From positions 13,031,602 to 13,095,601 of the forward strand of contig NC_049993.1 of the NCBI RefSeq assembly GCF_000003815.2: DNA of 64,000 nt, read 5' to 3'. Each line of letters begins with the position of its first letter. Within the stretch, counting starts at the first letter, position 1. The notes under the pieces were generated by a model. The model was not told the DNA's origin. It ran no database searches and worked only from the letters and a program-made list of their open reading frames with translations. This document shows, in pieces, positions 12,101 to 27,100 of the stretch. A program made the translations under genes and the position numbers. Source of the DNA: Branchiostoma floridae (lineage: Eukaryota > Chordata > Leptocardii > Amphioxiformes > Branchiostomatidae).

Positions 12101-15100
12101 CCAATTTATAGTTCAACTTAGTTATTCTGTGTTTTTTTAGCAAAGCAAACAATGTACTATAATACATATAGCTAAGGAAGAAAGATGGCTACATTGTATT
12201 AATTATACAAAGCAATATGAACCATTGATTTTTGTTTCTTTTTCTGTTAAATCCAGACGTTCATGGCGATGAAGATCCCACAGATCCGTGATCCCAGCCT
12301 CCCGCTGCTGGACGATCTACCGGAGAGCTACCAGGCTAAGGTGGCTCTGATTGGCTGCGGACCTGCCAGTATCAGCTGTGCTACGTTCCTCGCTCGTCTC
12401 GGCTACACGGATCTAACTATCTTCGAGAGGGACAATCATATCGGAGGGCTGAGGTGAATGTTAATGCATGAATGAAAGGTTCATTGTGAAAGTGTTTTGT
12501 AGCCTATTGGCTGAATTACATACGTAACATTATGACAGATTCCTATTTGATCATTATGACAGATTCCTATTTGATTTCACATGATGCAATAATTGTATGT
12601 GAATTGTGATGAAAACATTTTTCTGTCCCATATTCAGCTCCTCAGAGATCCCCCAGTTCCGTCTGCCGTACAGTGTGGTGGCATTTGAAGTGGACCAGAT
12701 GAAGGATTTGGGAGTCAAGGTGAGAAACATGAAGTTTTGTTCAATAGTTCAACACAATGTAATATAACACTAGTTCACCTTTATCTGCTTGATAAAACTT
12801 ATATCTCTTGTATTTAACAAGTTATTAAGGGATATCAAGTTGACAGGTTTCAAATTGCACTTTTTTTTTTAAATTTTGCAGTTTAAAACCGCCATCTGTA
12901 GACTTGATATCTCTAAACGCGCTGCTCTTTTTAATACAACGGATATAAGTTACTAGTACCCCATGGATAAAGGTGAACTAGCATTAGCTGACAATGTATT
13001 TGCCATAAGAGTCTGAAAGCAAACAAGCAAAATGTTAGAAAGTATTGTCAGGTAGTTAAATCATTGTTTATGATGTGATCCTTGATTGGGTGATTTGTTT
13101 TTGACTGCTTTACCCCTTGTATTTCAGATTGTATGTGGCAAGGCTTTAGGTGGGGAGGGGGGCTGGACACTGCAGTCTCTGAAGGAAGCAGGGTATGAAG
13201 CTGTCTTCCTTGGAATAGGTAAGGCTTTTGTTTCTTTAATCCTGAACATAAGGTTCCTTTACAGTGCTAGTTCTAGTATTTGTCTTTATTTTGCGAGTAC
13301 ATTTATGGCCATTGCTCCATTGAGGGCCTTTCAGTGTAACACCCTGACACTGAGTTTTCCTCTAGCTCACATTGTTATACTGTTCAATTACCAGTCTCAA
13401 AGTCCTTCTACAGCAACAGCTTCTTTTCTTGGACTGCCAAACTTTAGAACTCTCTCTAACCTCTTTTGATGATAGCTATTTCCCTCCTTGCTATGTACAA
13501 TACTTAAACCTTGAAAACCAGTGTTCACTTCTATCTCCTGGTATGATAATTTCTATTATCAATCAAGTCATTGCCTATTAGTGGTCGACTTGCCTTGCTT
13601 TGAACAAACCCATTAAAAAAAGTGTAAGAACAGCCCTCATGTTGTTGTTGTTGAATTACAATTCAACTGGAAAAAAACAACTGTTACAGAGATTTACTCC
13701 CAGACGTTTCGAGTGACATTCATCACTCTTCTTCAGCATCACTAAAATGAACTGGCAGAACAATTCAATGCAAGTAACATCTATTATCATAATACCGGTA
13801 CGTTTACGACGATTTCTCTAGCCATACTGATTTGACAAATTGTCAACGCATCATTTTCTCCAGTTACATGTTGCTGTTATAGGTTACCCTTGTCACTTCT
13901 TCTGTGTAACTTTTCTGCCACTCTTGTCCTGCTAAAAGCGCAATATTGTAATTGTAACACGCCGCGGAATTACACGGCAAACGGGCGCGTGGTTGGGAGG
14001 GGGTAAAAATACCGGCCGGAAGAAACACGGCACAATTAACTGTCGCTAGGTACCTTTATACATCCTCTGATGTTCCTTCCTTTTCTGTTAGTAAATGCAT
14101 AAAACATAAACCTGCATGAGCATACAAAATGTCATGAGAGAACGGACGTATACTGTCAAGAATTTTCATTTAACTTCTGTCCGTCACAACCGCTATGACG
14201 TAACACTTCACTGCTAGCGTAGATTAAAAATGGCGGGAAAATGGCTGCGTACATTCAATTTTGCCCATTCAGTCGTAGATCCGGGCTATTATGCAACGGT
14301 TCTTCACACTTTTACATGAGTTGAGTTTACAGAAATTCAAGATTGTTGTTGAATCATGTTCGTCTCATGCCGTGAGCATGTGTAATTATGATCTACAAAT
14401 CTGGCAATGAATGTGACAGTGTGTTTGTCCCACGACGAGCTGCCTACCCCGAAAAAGATATTGAAAACTTTTGGCCTTGTTGTCTTCAAATGCATTGTTA
14501 TCGATGCTTTGTAAATGATGTATTGGACACCTAGATGTCTGAAGTGTGCACACCTCAGAAATAACTATTGTTGCATGTGTAGATCTCTTTAAATTCCATT
14601 ATTTTTGATCGGCCAGTATAAGTCTTACTGCCGGTATTATGCCAATGCATGTTACAGTTAACTAGAAAAAACATGGTGGAACATGTCAATTCACTAACTC
14701 CTATGGGTCGTATGTCACTTATTGAGTTATTCTTGTGATGCTGAAGAAGAGCAATGGATGTCACTCAAAACGTTTGGAAGTAAATCTCCATTTCTTATCC
14801 TGTGATAGAGATTGAATGGTGTTTGAACATTGTTTACCTGGACATCTAACCTTCATAAATGTTATGTTGTTGTTATTTCCAGGTCTTCCCCAGGCAAAGC
14901 GAGCGTCCATGTTCCAGGGTCTGACAGTAGAGCAGGGTTTCTACACTTCTAAGGACTACCTTCCTCTGGTGTCTGCTGCCAGCAAGCCTGGTATGGACTT
15001 TTGTGTATCATTGTACTCATACTTGCAGAGAGAACTGTATAGTACTCTCCATCTAATGCTACATCACTTTTATTCACAGGGTAACCTATGTCTGTTGTTC

Positions 15101-18100
15101 TGAACAATATATATCATCTTGATGGGCAATGGTTTCAGACTGTAATATTTTGAAACCACTGTTCATCGACTTGATAGTCCTGAAGTGCCCTGTTTGCAAA
15201 TACAATAGATATAGGTTACCCCATGCCATTGATAAAGGTGAACTACAGTTCTGTCTGTATTATTTGTCTTGTGAATTGTGATGATAATGTTGGAACTGTA
15301 TTTTATTTTTAGTGCACATATCCTATAGTATGTATCCTTGTCAACTTAAATTTCATGTGAATAAACATTTGTGATGTACCGATCCTTAGGTATGTGTAGC
15401 TGCAAGTCTCAGCTGCCGCAGCTGTCGGGTAACGTGATCGTGTTGGGAGCGGGTGATACCGCGTTCGACTGCGCCACGTCTGCCCTGCGCTGCGGGGCGC
15501 GGAGAGTTTTCATTGTGTTCCGTAAAGGCTTCACCACCATCAGGGCTGTTCCAGAGGAGGTCAGTAACTCCCTAGTGACAACTTCGTTATAACACATGCT
15601 TCAACTTGTTCATGAACCAGCACAATTTTGTGAAGCTTGCTGTTTCAGCCGATGAAGCGATATTAAAGATTATTTTGGAACTGATAGAATTGACTACTGT
15701 ACATTGTAGGTATACCAAGACTTGTTGTGAAGCAAAGCAATGAAGATGTATGGCATTCTGCATGATGTATGNNNNNNNNNNNNNNNNNNNNNNNNNNNNN
15801 NNNNNNNNNNNNNNNNNNNNNNNNNNNNNNNNNNNNNNNNNNNNNNNNNNNNNNNNNNNNNNNNNNNNNNNNNNNNNNNNNNNNNNNNNNNNNNNNNNNN
15901 NNNNNNNNNNNNNNNNNNNNNNNNNNNNNNNNNNNNNNNNNNNNNNNNNNNNNNNNNNNNNNNNNNNNNNNNNNNNNNNNNNNNNNNNNNNNNNNNNNNN
16001 NNNNNNNNNNNNNNNNNNNNNNNNNNNNNNNNNNNNNNNNNNNNNNNNNNNNNNNNNNNNNNNNNNNNNNNNNNNNNNNNNNNNNNNNNNNNNNNNNNNN
16101 NNNNNNNNNNNNNNNNNNNNNNNNNNNNNNNNNNNNNNNNNNNNNNNNNNNNNNNNNNNNNNNNNNNNNNNNNNNNNNNNNNNNNNNNNNNNNNNNNNNN
16201 NNNNNNNNNNNNNNNNNNNNNNNNNNNNNNNNNNNNNNNNNNNNNNNNNNNNNNNNNNNNNNNNNNNNNNNNNNNNNNNNNNNNNNNNNNNNNNNNNNNN
16301 NNNNNNNNNNNNNNNNNNNNNNNNNNNNNNNNNNNNNNNNNNNNNNNNNNNNNNNNNNNNNNNNNNNNNNNNNNNNNNNNNNNNNNNNNNNNNNNNNNNN
16401 NNNNNNNNNNNNNNNNNNNNNNNNNNNNNNNNNNNNNNNNNNNNNNNNNNNNNNNNNNNNNNNNNNNNNNNNNNNNNNNNNNNNNNNNNNNNNNNNNNNN
16501 NNNNNNNNNNNNNNNNNNNNNNNNNNNNNNNNNNNNNNNNNNNNNNNNNNNNNNNNNNNNNNNNNNNNNNNNNNNNNNNNNNNNNNNNNNNNNNNNNNNN
16601 NNNNNNNNNNNNNNNNNNNNNNNNNNNNNNNNNNNNNNNNNNNNNNNNNATAGTGTTGCTTTTATACACCACACACACACAAGGACACTTACACACACAC
16701 ACATACACACGCACTCAGACACATACAAATGTACACACTGGCACACACAGACACAGAGAGAGACACACACAGACACACAGACACACACACAGACATACAC
16801 AAACAGACACAGACACATACACAGACACAGAGACACACACATGCCGAAAACAATACTCCCTTGTTGGATGTTAAGAGTAACCTTTCTGATGTTGAACAAC
16901 TCCCCAGATGGAGCTTGCCCGTGAGGAGAAGTGTGAGTTTGAGTATTGTTAGATGTTAAGACTAACCTTTCTGATGTTGAACAACTCCCCATGAGGAGAA
17001 GTGTGAGTTTGAGTATTGTTAGATGTTAGATGTTAAGACTAACCTTTCTGATGTTGAACAACTCCCCAGATGGAGCTTGCCCGTGAGGAGAAGTGTGAGT
17101 TCATGCCGTTCCACTCGCCCAGGAAGGTTGTGCTGAAGAACGGGCGCATCGCGGGGATGGAGTTCTGCCGTACGGAGCAGGCCGATGACGGGACCTGGCA
17201 CGTGGACGAGGACCAGGTGGTGAAACTGAAGGCTGATTACATCATCTCCGCTTTTGGGTCCACCCTGTCTGAACCGCAGGGTGAGTGGGGCAATTTCTAT
17301 TTAGTAGTCATTTATAAAGATTTTTGCATATCATTTTAATCCTGTGGATTTATTTTATATGCATCATACCTTCATGTTTCTTTACACGCAAAGAGCGAAT
17401 TACTAGAATAAGAATTGTTGCTTCATATTATCAATTATGTATGAGCTGCTCTTAATTTTGTCATTAAGGTGCACAACACAGATTTTGGGGTATAACTCTT
17501 TTATACGAATCTTTTATCTTTAATACGTTTCTTTTGTCAGTTACGTGTATATGGAAATTTCCTTGATATAGTCTTGATTTTTTAAACCTGATAAGTTGAG
17601 CTGCTTTTTTGGTTGCTTTCGGACAGACGAGGACAATGTTGCACTGTGCTAAAGTTCTTTTGTTTTAGTATTTTATTTTAACAGTGTCACATACAGAGTA
17701 CAGACAGAAGGTAAAAGCAGCATTTTACCTCCCCGACCAAAGTCAGATACCCATTTTTACACATGGGTGAAGTGAGCAAGGTACTAGTTTCTGGTACTGT
17801 TTCCTAAGGGCACAATGGCGTGGGCAAAGTGGGTAACTCAGGACAGCTAGGTTCCGAGTCCAACACTATAAGTTAAGCCACACATGATGCCACAAAACTG
17901 AGCTGCTTGAAATGCTTTCATGTCAGGGCTTGAAATACCACCTGCATATGCAGGTTAGTGCAGGTAAAATTGGAGCTGTGGAGGTATTTCTGGTGTCTAC
18001 CTGCACCTAACCTGCACTGGTCCATGTACTGGGTTTTATACATAAATGTCATATGGTTTAGGTGTATGTGGATTGTTATTAGCTGCATTGACTGTTACCA

Positions 18101-21100
18101 CCTATAAAGTATATAAGAAAAAAATAGCAATGGTTCCTGAACAATTTTAGTATGATCCATACATCCTAAATTCAGAGTGGTGCAGGTAAAATTTGTCAGG
18201 TGCAGGTAATTTTCAATGTTACCTGCACCAGTGCAGGTATGCAGAAAAAAGTATTTCAAGCCCTGCATGTATTATCGTATATTGTTATCCCCAGTTGTGT
18301 CAGCCCTGTCCCCTGTGAAGTTGAACCAGTGGGGGTTACCTGAGGTCGACACTGAGACCATGCAGACCAGCGAGCCCTGGGTGTTCTGTGGTGGAGACCT
18401 GGCCGGGGTGGCACAGACCACTGTGGAGTGTGTCAATGATGGCAAACAGGCCTCCTGGCATCTACACAAGTATCTACAGGTACAGCTGGCATGTAGACTA
18501 AACTTTCTTTCAAGTGTGAAACTCAAAATTTATGGAAATGCACTGGTGAACCTAGCTCACAAAGTTAGTTACACTATGGGGAAAAACTTGGACGCGCAAC
18601 ATAAGAAAAATTAGAATGTCAGCAAAATGTACATACAGTTTGAGCTTTGGAAGACTGAATATAAATCCAAATTCTGTACCTTAGTTTGAAATAAGAATTA
18701 ACAACAAAAGTTTCATTATCTTTTCTGGCACTCATAGAACATGTTGTATATCTTAACATACACAATCATAGTCCTACACAAATGAATCCAGTACTTTCTA
18801 GCACAGATTTTAAATCTTCAATATGATGGTCTTTCAGTAACTTGCAAGTTTTTTGCGATGCTATTACCTAAAGATGTGTACATTCTTACATTTGTCTGTT
18901 ATTGTTTGTAGACACTTTTCTCTCCAACCTTTATGATGAATTCTTAACTTCTTCCTATTCCTGCTGTGTTTCTTTCTTATCAAAGCTATCCTCAGGACAT
19001 TTCCATACAGATGGGAAAGAAGGGACACATATTTCAGCCTAAGGTTTGCAACAATAACAACTTAAATCTGTTAGTGATTTTCACCTTTTATCCTCATTGT
19101 CTTTGTTCATTGCCAGTGTTCTCACCAGGATCTTTTCACAGCGTCAGGGCAGGGGTCCGGGGGCCGCCGAAGGCCCCCGGCGGGGTCCAGGGGCAGAGCC
19201 CCGTTGGGGGGACCCAGGGGGGCGAAGCCCCCCTTGAAGCTCTTGCATTTTAGGCTATTCAGAAGGCTTATTGTATCAGTTTTTAGGGGCATATATACGA
19301 TAATTGTAGCAGTTTGACGTAACGATACTTTGAGTCAAAGCATCAAAGACAACTAAAAACTCATAAACAACATACTTTACTCAGCTCAACAGTACTTTAA
19401 TAAATATTGTCCGGTTTGCCACCAACTTTATCTAGATAAACAACTTTGACAGTCTCTGTTTTCATCGTATTTTTTTTCATCGAAACAGAACAAAACACGC
19501 AGAAACATGTGCTCGGCACGGCCCGGGGAATCCCCGGCCGACTTTCAAGTTCGCGATCGGCGGACGAATAATGCGTTCACATAAGAGGTGTTGGACGTAA
19601 AAACAACAAGAATACCTTTGCCTCCTTTTGATATGAGTTTTGGGCCCGCAAAATCTCCAAAACGGCAGAAATTTTCGGGGTAAAATATGGTAAAATTTGC
19701 TCCAAAAATGGCGGTCGCTGCTGTTGTTTATCCTAAAGTCTTTGCCCAAACCAATGAGATCGCTAGTTTCCCCTGACGTCACAGAGACGCATCAGATCTC
19801 GCGAGAATTTTTTGCGAGATTTTACGATGTTTTCGCCGCCATTAACGCTAGCTGCCTGCATGCATGCAGGCACGATGTTTTTCGTCATTTCTCAACGCAA
19901 ATTTCTCGATCTTTGGAAGGTTTTAGATGATTTACAAGTATACTGCAACATAAAAGGGAATATATACAAGTGCTATTTTTGTGCAAGTCCAAGAAGCGTT
20001 TCTTGCCGTTCCGATTTTGACCGGACTTGAACCGAAACTTTTTACAAGTTTTGTGCCGGTTCTCTGTTTACAGTACAGAACGCACGCCGCGCAAGGGGCG
20101 GTCCTGGGTGGGGGCTGCGAGATAGCGGTACGCGGGGTGCTGTAAAACACCTCCCTTCGAGCTGAAACTTCCTGAAACAGCGGAGGCGCGTGCTTGGCAC
20201 GTGCTTTCGTATTTTTACTACGGTATTTTTCCAGTTTTCCCCCATTTTTTGGCCGCTACGCTGGGTGAAAATACAGCGTAGCGGGCTTTTTACAGCGTCG
20301 TTTTTCCAGCCCACAGCGTATCGGCCCGCTATGCTGAAAAGGCCTGGCGAGAACACTGATTGCTGTGATAGATTCATGTATCACTTCTGTACACTGTCTC
20401 TCTTTTCTGTTATAATAAAAAGGCCACAGCAGTTTAATTTCCTGGTTCTTAGACTTCTGTAGGAAAAGATTGCAGCATGAAAATTGAAATAAGAAGAAAG
20501 ATTAAAAAAGGTATTGTGTAATATATGCAAATGCTACCACAGAATTTAGTTCAAATCTGACCAAGGAGGTTAAAAAATCATGTCTTTTTAACCTCCTTGA
20601 TCTGACAAAAAAATGAATTGACAAATCCTATACCCAAGAAATTGAACTGGTGTCGCCTAAACTATACTTGAAGAGCAACTTGTTTTATCAAACGTTATAT
20701 TATAAGTCTTAGAGAAGTCTCAGAGACGTCTACTGTAATTTGCTTTCTGAAAAAAAACTAACATGTTCATGTACATTGTTTTTCTGCCCCCCTCCCCCAG
20801 TCCTTACATGGCCTGTTCGTCCCCAGTGAGCCGGCCCTGCCCAAGTTCTACACACCCATAGACCAGGTGGACCTGAGTGTGGAGGTCTGCGGGATCAGGT
20901 TTCCTAACCCCTTCGGCCTGGCCAGCGCCCCGCCCACCACCAGCGCACCGATGATCAGGAGGGCCTTCGAGGTTGGCTGGGGGTTCGCGCTCACCAAAAC
21001 CTTTGCACTGGACAAGGTGTGTCTCTATCTCCAAGCAGACGTACAGTCTCAGATGTATGTGTTTATGAAGCATTTTAGAATGTCTTTTTCATCAGTACAC

Positions 21101-24100
21101 CATTTAAAATGTCAAGGGATGAAGAGTAAGAAAGATGTTTATTAAAAAGACGTACTTTGTGAAAAAAAAATCAAGATTGAGCCAGATTCTACATCTGCTT
21201 GGAAATTATATGTTGTGTTTTTGACAATTAGCGGTATTGTGTGTTGTTGAAGTGCTACTGTTGTATGCATACAGTTGCAAGGACTACAATTAGTAAAAAT
21301 GTGCTATCAGTTATACTATAGCCTGGTATTGATCGTGTTGTAGCTCTGTTCACTTCATTTGATTGTTTCTGTGCAGAATAGTTTTTCACCCATAAAAAGA
21401 GAAAGATTGACATTTGAATATTAGCCTAAAATGTGGGCAAGAGTTCTAATTGGATCCAAGTCACGTGGCTCTCATAACAGCGATAGTAAGACGTTTCGAA
21501 AAGGCATTTGAAAGTTTGACCCTTGTTACACCTCTCCCGAGAATATTTCATTCCAAAACAATGCAGGACATAGTCAAAGTTATAAAATGTTAAAAAGTCA
21601 AAAAAACCAGGGGCCAAATTATTCTGTGCGGAAGCGATCATCATTGGAGCAAATCAGAGCAAGAATGGGATGGATTCGAGGCTTATAGGGTATGAAATAT
21701 GACTATTAATATAGTGTTGTTCTTAAGAAGTTTGATGATCACAGGAGTAACTGATTTCATTTTGTTGTCTCTGTCTAGGATATTGTGACCAACGTTTCCC
21801 CCAGAATTGTGAAGGGGACGACTTCAGGGTACCACTACGGTCCCGGCCAGGGTTCCTTCCTCAATATCGAACTCATCAGTGAGAAAACAGCAGCCTACTG
21901 GTGCCAGACTGTCACAGAGCTCAAGAGGGACTTCCCTGACAAGGTAGGGAATCGACAAAACATTAAATCGATGTCTCAGAATACTTCATATCATCAAAAT
22001 ATCATATCACCAGCATACACAGGTTAGTGCAGGTGAAAATGGAAGTGTGCAGGTTTTTCTTGTATCTACTTTCAACAGTCCATATACTGGGTATAGAAGT
22101 TCATTATGGAATTTCATGCTTTATTGATTGTTACCATGAAGTATAAAATGCCAAACAAATAATTAGTTTGAATGGCTTCTAAACGATATCTATTGTGAGT
22201 GATGCTTTTAGAAATCTTTACTGGAAGATTCATATTCTCTCAAAGAAAAATGGTATACTAACTTTTAAGTCTTAGGTGTATTTGTGTCTTAAGTCTGATG
22301 ATGATGATGAATGGCTTTATTGAGACAAACTCTCAGAGTCTAACACTAGCAGCCCTGGGGCTCAATTGTTGTCAGACTTACCATACATGATATTATACTA
22401 GGCATACATGTAACATCCATTGGCATAATACCGGTCGGTTTACTGCAATTTCTCAAGCAATGCTAATTTGGCAAATGATCAACGCATCATTTTCTCCAGT
22501 TACATGTTGCTGTTACAGCTTACCTTTGCCACTTCTTCTGTGTAAATTATTTTGTCTCTCTGGTCCTGCTAAAAACATAATATTGTAATTGGAACACACC
22601 GCGGAATTGCACGGAGAACGGGCGCGTGGTTGGAAGGGGGTGCACTATACCGGCCGAACGAAACACGGCACAATTAACTGCCGCTATGTACCTTTATACA
22701 TCCTCTGTTGTTCCTTTCTTTCCTGTTAGTAGTTGCACAAAAAAAAAATCTGCATGAGCATACAAAAAGTCATGAGAAAAGGGGCGTATGCTGACAAGAA
22801 TTTTCATTTAATTTTGGTCCGTCACAACCGCTATGACGTAAAACTTTACTGCTGGCCGTAGCATTAAAAATGGCGGGAAAATGGCGGCGTACGTTCAATT
22901 TGACCCATTCAGCCGTTGATCCGGGCGATAATGCAACGGTTCCTCACACTTTTACACGAGTTGTAGGTCACCAAAAGAAATTCAAGATTGCTGTTGAATC
23001 ATGCTCGTCTTGTGCCATGAGCACATGTGATTATTATCTACAAATCTGGCGATGAACGTGACAGTGTGTTTGTCCCACGACGAGCTCGCCTGCCCCGAAA
23101 ATGACCTGAAAACTTTTGGCCTTGTTGTCTTCGAATGCATTGTTATCGATGCTTTGTAAATTATGTATTGGACACCTAGATGTCTAAAGTGTGCATACCT
23201 AAGAAATAACTATTGTTGCATGTGTAGATAGATCTCTTTAAGTTCCACTATTTCTAATTGACCGGTATAAGGCTTATGACCGGTATTATGCCAATGCATG
23301 TTACAAATCAGCATACAATAGAATAACATATTATCATTAATTAAGTCTGTTCTGAACTGTGATGTTTTCCCTTGGTTCCAGATTGTTATCGCCAGCATCA
23401 TGTGTAGTTATAACAAGGATGACTGGATTGAGCTGGCCCAGATGGCGGAGAAGGCTGGTTCGGATGCCCTGGAGCTGAACCTGTCCTGTCCCCACGGGAT
23501 GGGGGAGAGGGGCATGGGGCTGGCCTGCGGGCAGGTGGGTTCTTACAACTGTACAGATAAACATGGACACTTTCAATGAATAGGAGTTCCATGTGTAGTC
23601 CAGGGGTTAGCGACCCTGTCTCTGGAACTAGAAGCCATGAGTTTGATTCTGGCTGTGTTGTCTACCGAACATGAATGCAACCAGAAATGGTCTCATTCCT
23701 TAGGATGGGACATTAAGCTGTGGTAAATGTCCTGTGAAAACTGTACTATAGCATCTGATCTCTCTTTAGAGACCAGTTGAAGAGTAGCTCTTCAGTGAGC
23801 TAAACTGGATTGATATCACAGGGCTCGAAATACTGGGTACATGTGCACCCAGGTGCACCCAAAATTGGAACTGTGCACCCAATTTTTTTCAGTGGGTGCA
23901 CAGGGTGCACCTAAATATTTTCATAGGTTTATGTATGGAAAGATATCAAGTGTACTAGTTTACATCATATTCTTGACATCTAAGTGTTAGAAAGATAATG
24001 AAAATGTCTGTCATGTTACTTGTGTAAGAATTTGATAGCTTGTAACTGAGTTTTGTTATTAGGTTTTTTTGACATTCTACTTAAATCTAAGTGGTGCACC

Positions 24101-27100
24101 CAAAAATTTTTTGGTGCACCCAATTTTTTAAGCTGGGTGCACCAGTGCACCTAATCCCAAAAATGAATTTCGAGCCCTGTATCACCAACACTTTTCCCAG
24201 AAACATTTTATAAACTTGGTAGTAAAGATTTACAAAAGACCTGCATTTAAGCGTTAGCTAAAAAGTAAAACCCCACATTTTTTATGTGTAGGGTAGTGCC
24301 TATCTCTACTACTAGTATATACAATATACATCCGCCACACAGTTCTGCAAGGACTACAGAACACTAGCTCACTGGTAGTGGTGCATGTCCAACTGCTTTG
24401 CTCTTTCCATAAGTGCTAAACAGAGAAAGCTGTATGTGTTATTTTTAAAGTCTAAATCTCTTTATCCTGTATGTTTGTGAACCCTACAGGATCCTGAGCT
24501 GGTGCGTAACATCTGTCGCTGGGTGAGGTCTGCCATCAAAATCCCCTTCTTTGCCAAGATGACTCCCAACATCACTGATGTCACTGTCATAGCTCAGGCA
24601 GCTAAGGAAGGTACACCTGCCCCATCAGTTTTAAATTTGATGAGTACAGAATGCAGGTTATCTCTTTTTTTAGTCCCACGTAATTAATATACCTTAAGAG
24701 CACTTACTGCATTGAATAGCACATACACCATATATAATTTTTGAATGTCAATGATGTTGTATCCCAGATATTACAATTTACATTACAAGATTAGACATTT
24801 TGTAGTCTATATTTCAACCTGAACCCCAAAGTATTCCCAAATCTTTAACCTTTTGCACACTGAAGTAGCCATTTGGCTACTAATGTTTATTAGGCAGTAG
24901 GAAGGAAGTTGATATTGGGTATAGCTATCATGAATTTTTTGTAGAGTTGTAGTACTGTTTTAGGGTCTGTATTCGGTTAATGTTTGACCTTGTTCATGAC
25001 CTTGGTGTTCCCTGCCCACCAGGCATGGCTGACGGAGTGACGGCCACCAACACCGTGTCAGGCCTGATGGGACTGAAGTCCAACGCACGCGCCTGGCCCG
25101 CTGTCGGACAGGAAATGCGAACAACGTACGGTGGTGTCTCCGGGAACGCTATCCGTCCCATCGCCCTCCGCGCCGTGTCCGCCATTGCCCGCGCTCTGCC
25201 GGGATTCCCCATCCTGGCTACTGGTGGTATCGACTCTGCTGAAGCTGGTCTGCAGTTTCTACACTGTGGGGCTTCTGTACTACAGGTGATGAGTTGTCTT
25301 TTGTGTCTGTTTTGTCACAAGCCATCCTAAGTTTCGCTTTCAGGGACCACTTGGTCTTGTTTAATTCCTAAGTAGACTGCACAAAATGATTGCTGTAACA
25401 TGAGAATGACATGAGAAAAATCGTGTTTAATGAATGTGTATAAACGATAGCCGGTTAGGATACAGTTCTTTCTATCAAATTTAGAATAATTGCTTTTATT
25501 TTTAGTCCAAATGTAGATAATATGTACTAATTTAGTTTGTGTGCAAGAATACTTGACATGACTTCCTCATCATGGTGACATAATACATGTAGGATTAATT
25601 GCAGGATAATGATTAGATTAGGGTCATGAAAAAGTGACATTAATGTAAAAGTTTGTAAATTTTGTACTACATGTATGAAAGCAAAAGTTAGAAAAAGATG
25701 AGAAAAGGAAAACATACAAATCAGTCACTGCTTTTGCTCTCTTGATCTATCATCATAACATGTGCAAAAGCTAGGTGTGACGGGTCCTTCGGTGTAATAT
25801 AACCAGCTGCTGCCGCGCCGCGTGCCTGCGAAGCTGGTGTGTTATGCCGAAGGGCGGTTATTCCGGCTATATTGATACAGATACGTGCATATCATTTTTG
25901 AGTAACATATCAAAGCTTATAACCGCCCCCCTCCCCCCACAGGTGTGCAGTGCCATACAGAACCAGGACTTCACAGTGGTGGAGGATTACATCACCGGGC
26001 TGAAGGCCATGTTGTACCTACAGAGCCTGGACGATCTGGCGGACTGGGATGGACAGAGCCCCCCCACCTTCCGCCACCAGAAGGGCAAACCTGTCAAGGT
26101 CGCTGACGTCATCGGAAAGGTACGGTTCTGGGCTGCTTTAGTTTGGTCAGAAGATCATAGTTAGATTGGAGAAACTTGAATGCCGAAAGTCAGTCAAGAT
26201 CTCAACAATATAGTATCTTCAGTGATATATAAAAGAAAAGGAGCCTTTTAAGCAAACATGAGGTAAAGGGGAAAGGAGGATTTTGCCGTGTTTCAATTTT
26301 GCAGTTAAACTTGAAGCATTTCTGTATTACAGTAGTAATGGTAATTGGAAACACATATTCATGAATTTGTGGTGGAGCTAGAGTTATATAGACTACCGTT
26401 GAGATCCTCAATATCTTCTTCTTCTTCAAGTATCCCATTCTGTAGGTCTTCCAATTTGTGTATTTAGTAGTACAGAACACTTTGTTTAACACAACAAGTC
26501 CTTTTGTCTTCTTGCATTTAAAAAAAGTCATGCAATGTTGTGTTTGTTTTGTGTAGCATCTACCTTCCTTTGGACCCTACATGGCCCAGCGCGAGGAAAT
26601 CATCGCCAAGCATCACGAGACGTCAGAGATTCTGGCGGAACAGAACATGCCGCAGCCGCAGCGCCCCGCACGTGTGCCGGACAAACCTGTACCATCTCTC
26701 CAGGTGGGTTTGCCTGCTGAGCTTGCATCAATATTGTTATATCTTATGCCACAGCAAGTACATTTTATGGATGACATTCTCTGCAGACTGAACAAATGAG
26801 AGTTTAAGGGTAAAAAAAATTAGTTGGCAAATTTTCAATATAGACACCATAATTGTTGTAACAAAAATTGAAGTTACAAAATGTGGCATCACAACCAACA
26901 AGGCATTCATTCCTGTATTCAAGAAGCACACTTTATACTTCAAATTTTTGACACTTCAACTGACATTCTATATGCTTTTTGTGTAAGAGAATGAGATGCT
27001 TCTTCCAGACTTTTCCCAGTGACATGGCTAAAGTCTTTGACCATATCAATCAGTACTTAATCTGCCTTTTCCACTAGACAGTGGTTGCTGAGAACCCCTG

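Noticed and set aside
15587-16992. Long open frames of 294-432 codons on both strands
   Set aside because: They are made almost entirely of gap n's and CA-repeat sequence.
15560-17069. Missing DPYD exon in the 878-n gap
   Set aside because: Exons 9 and 10 encode adjacent conserved residues in matching phase, so nothing is lost.
22870-23055. 61-codon frame starting [10 protein letters not shown]
   Set aside because: Lies inside a repeated element and is broken in the other copy.
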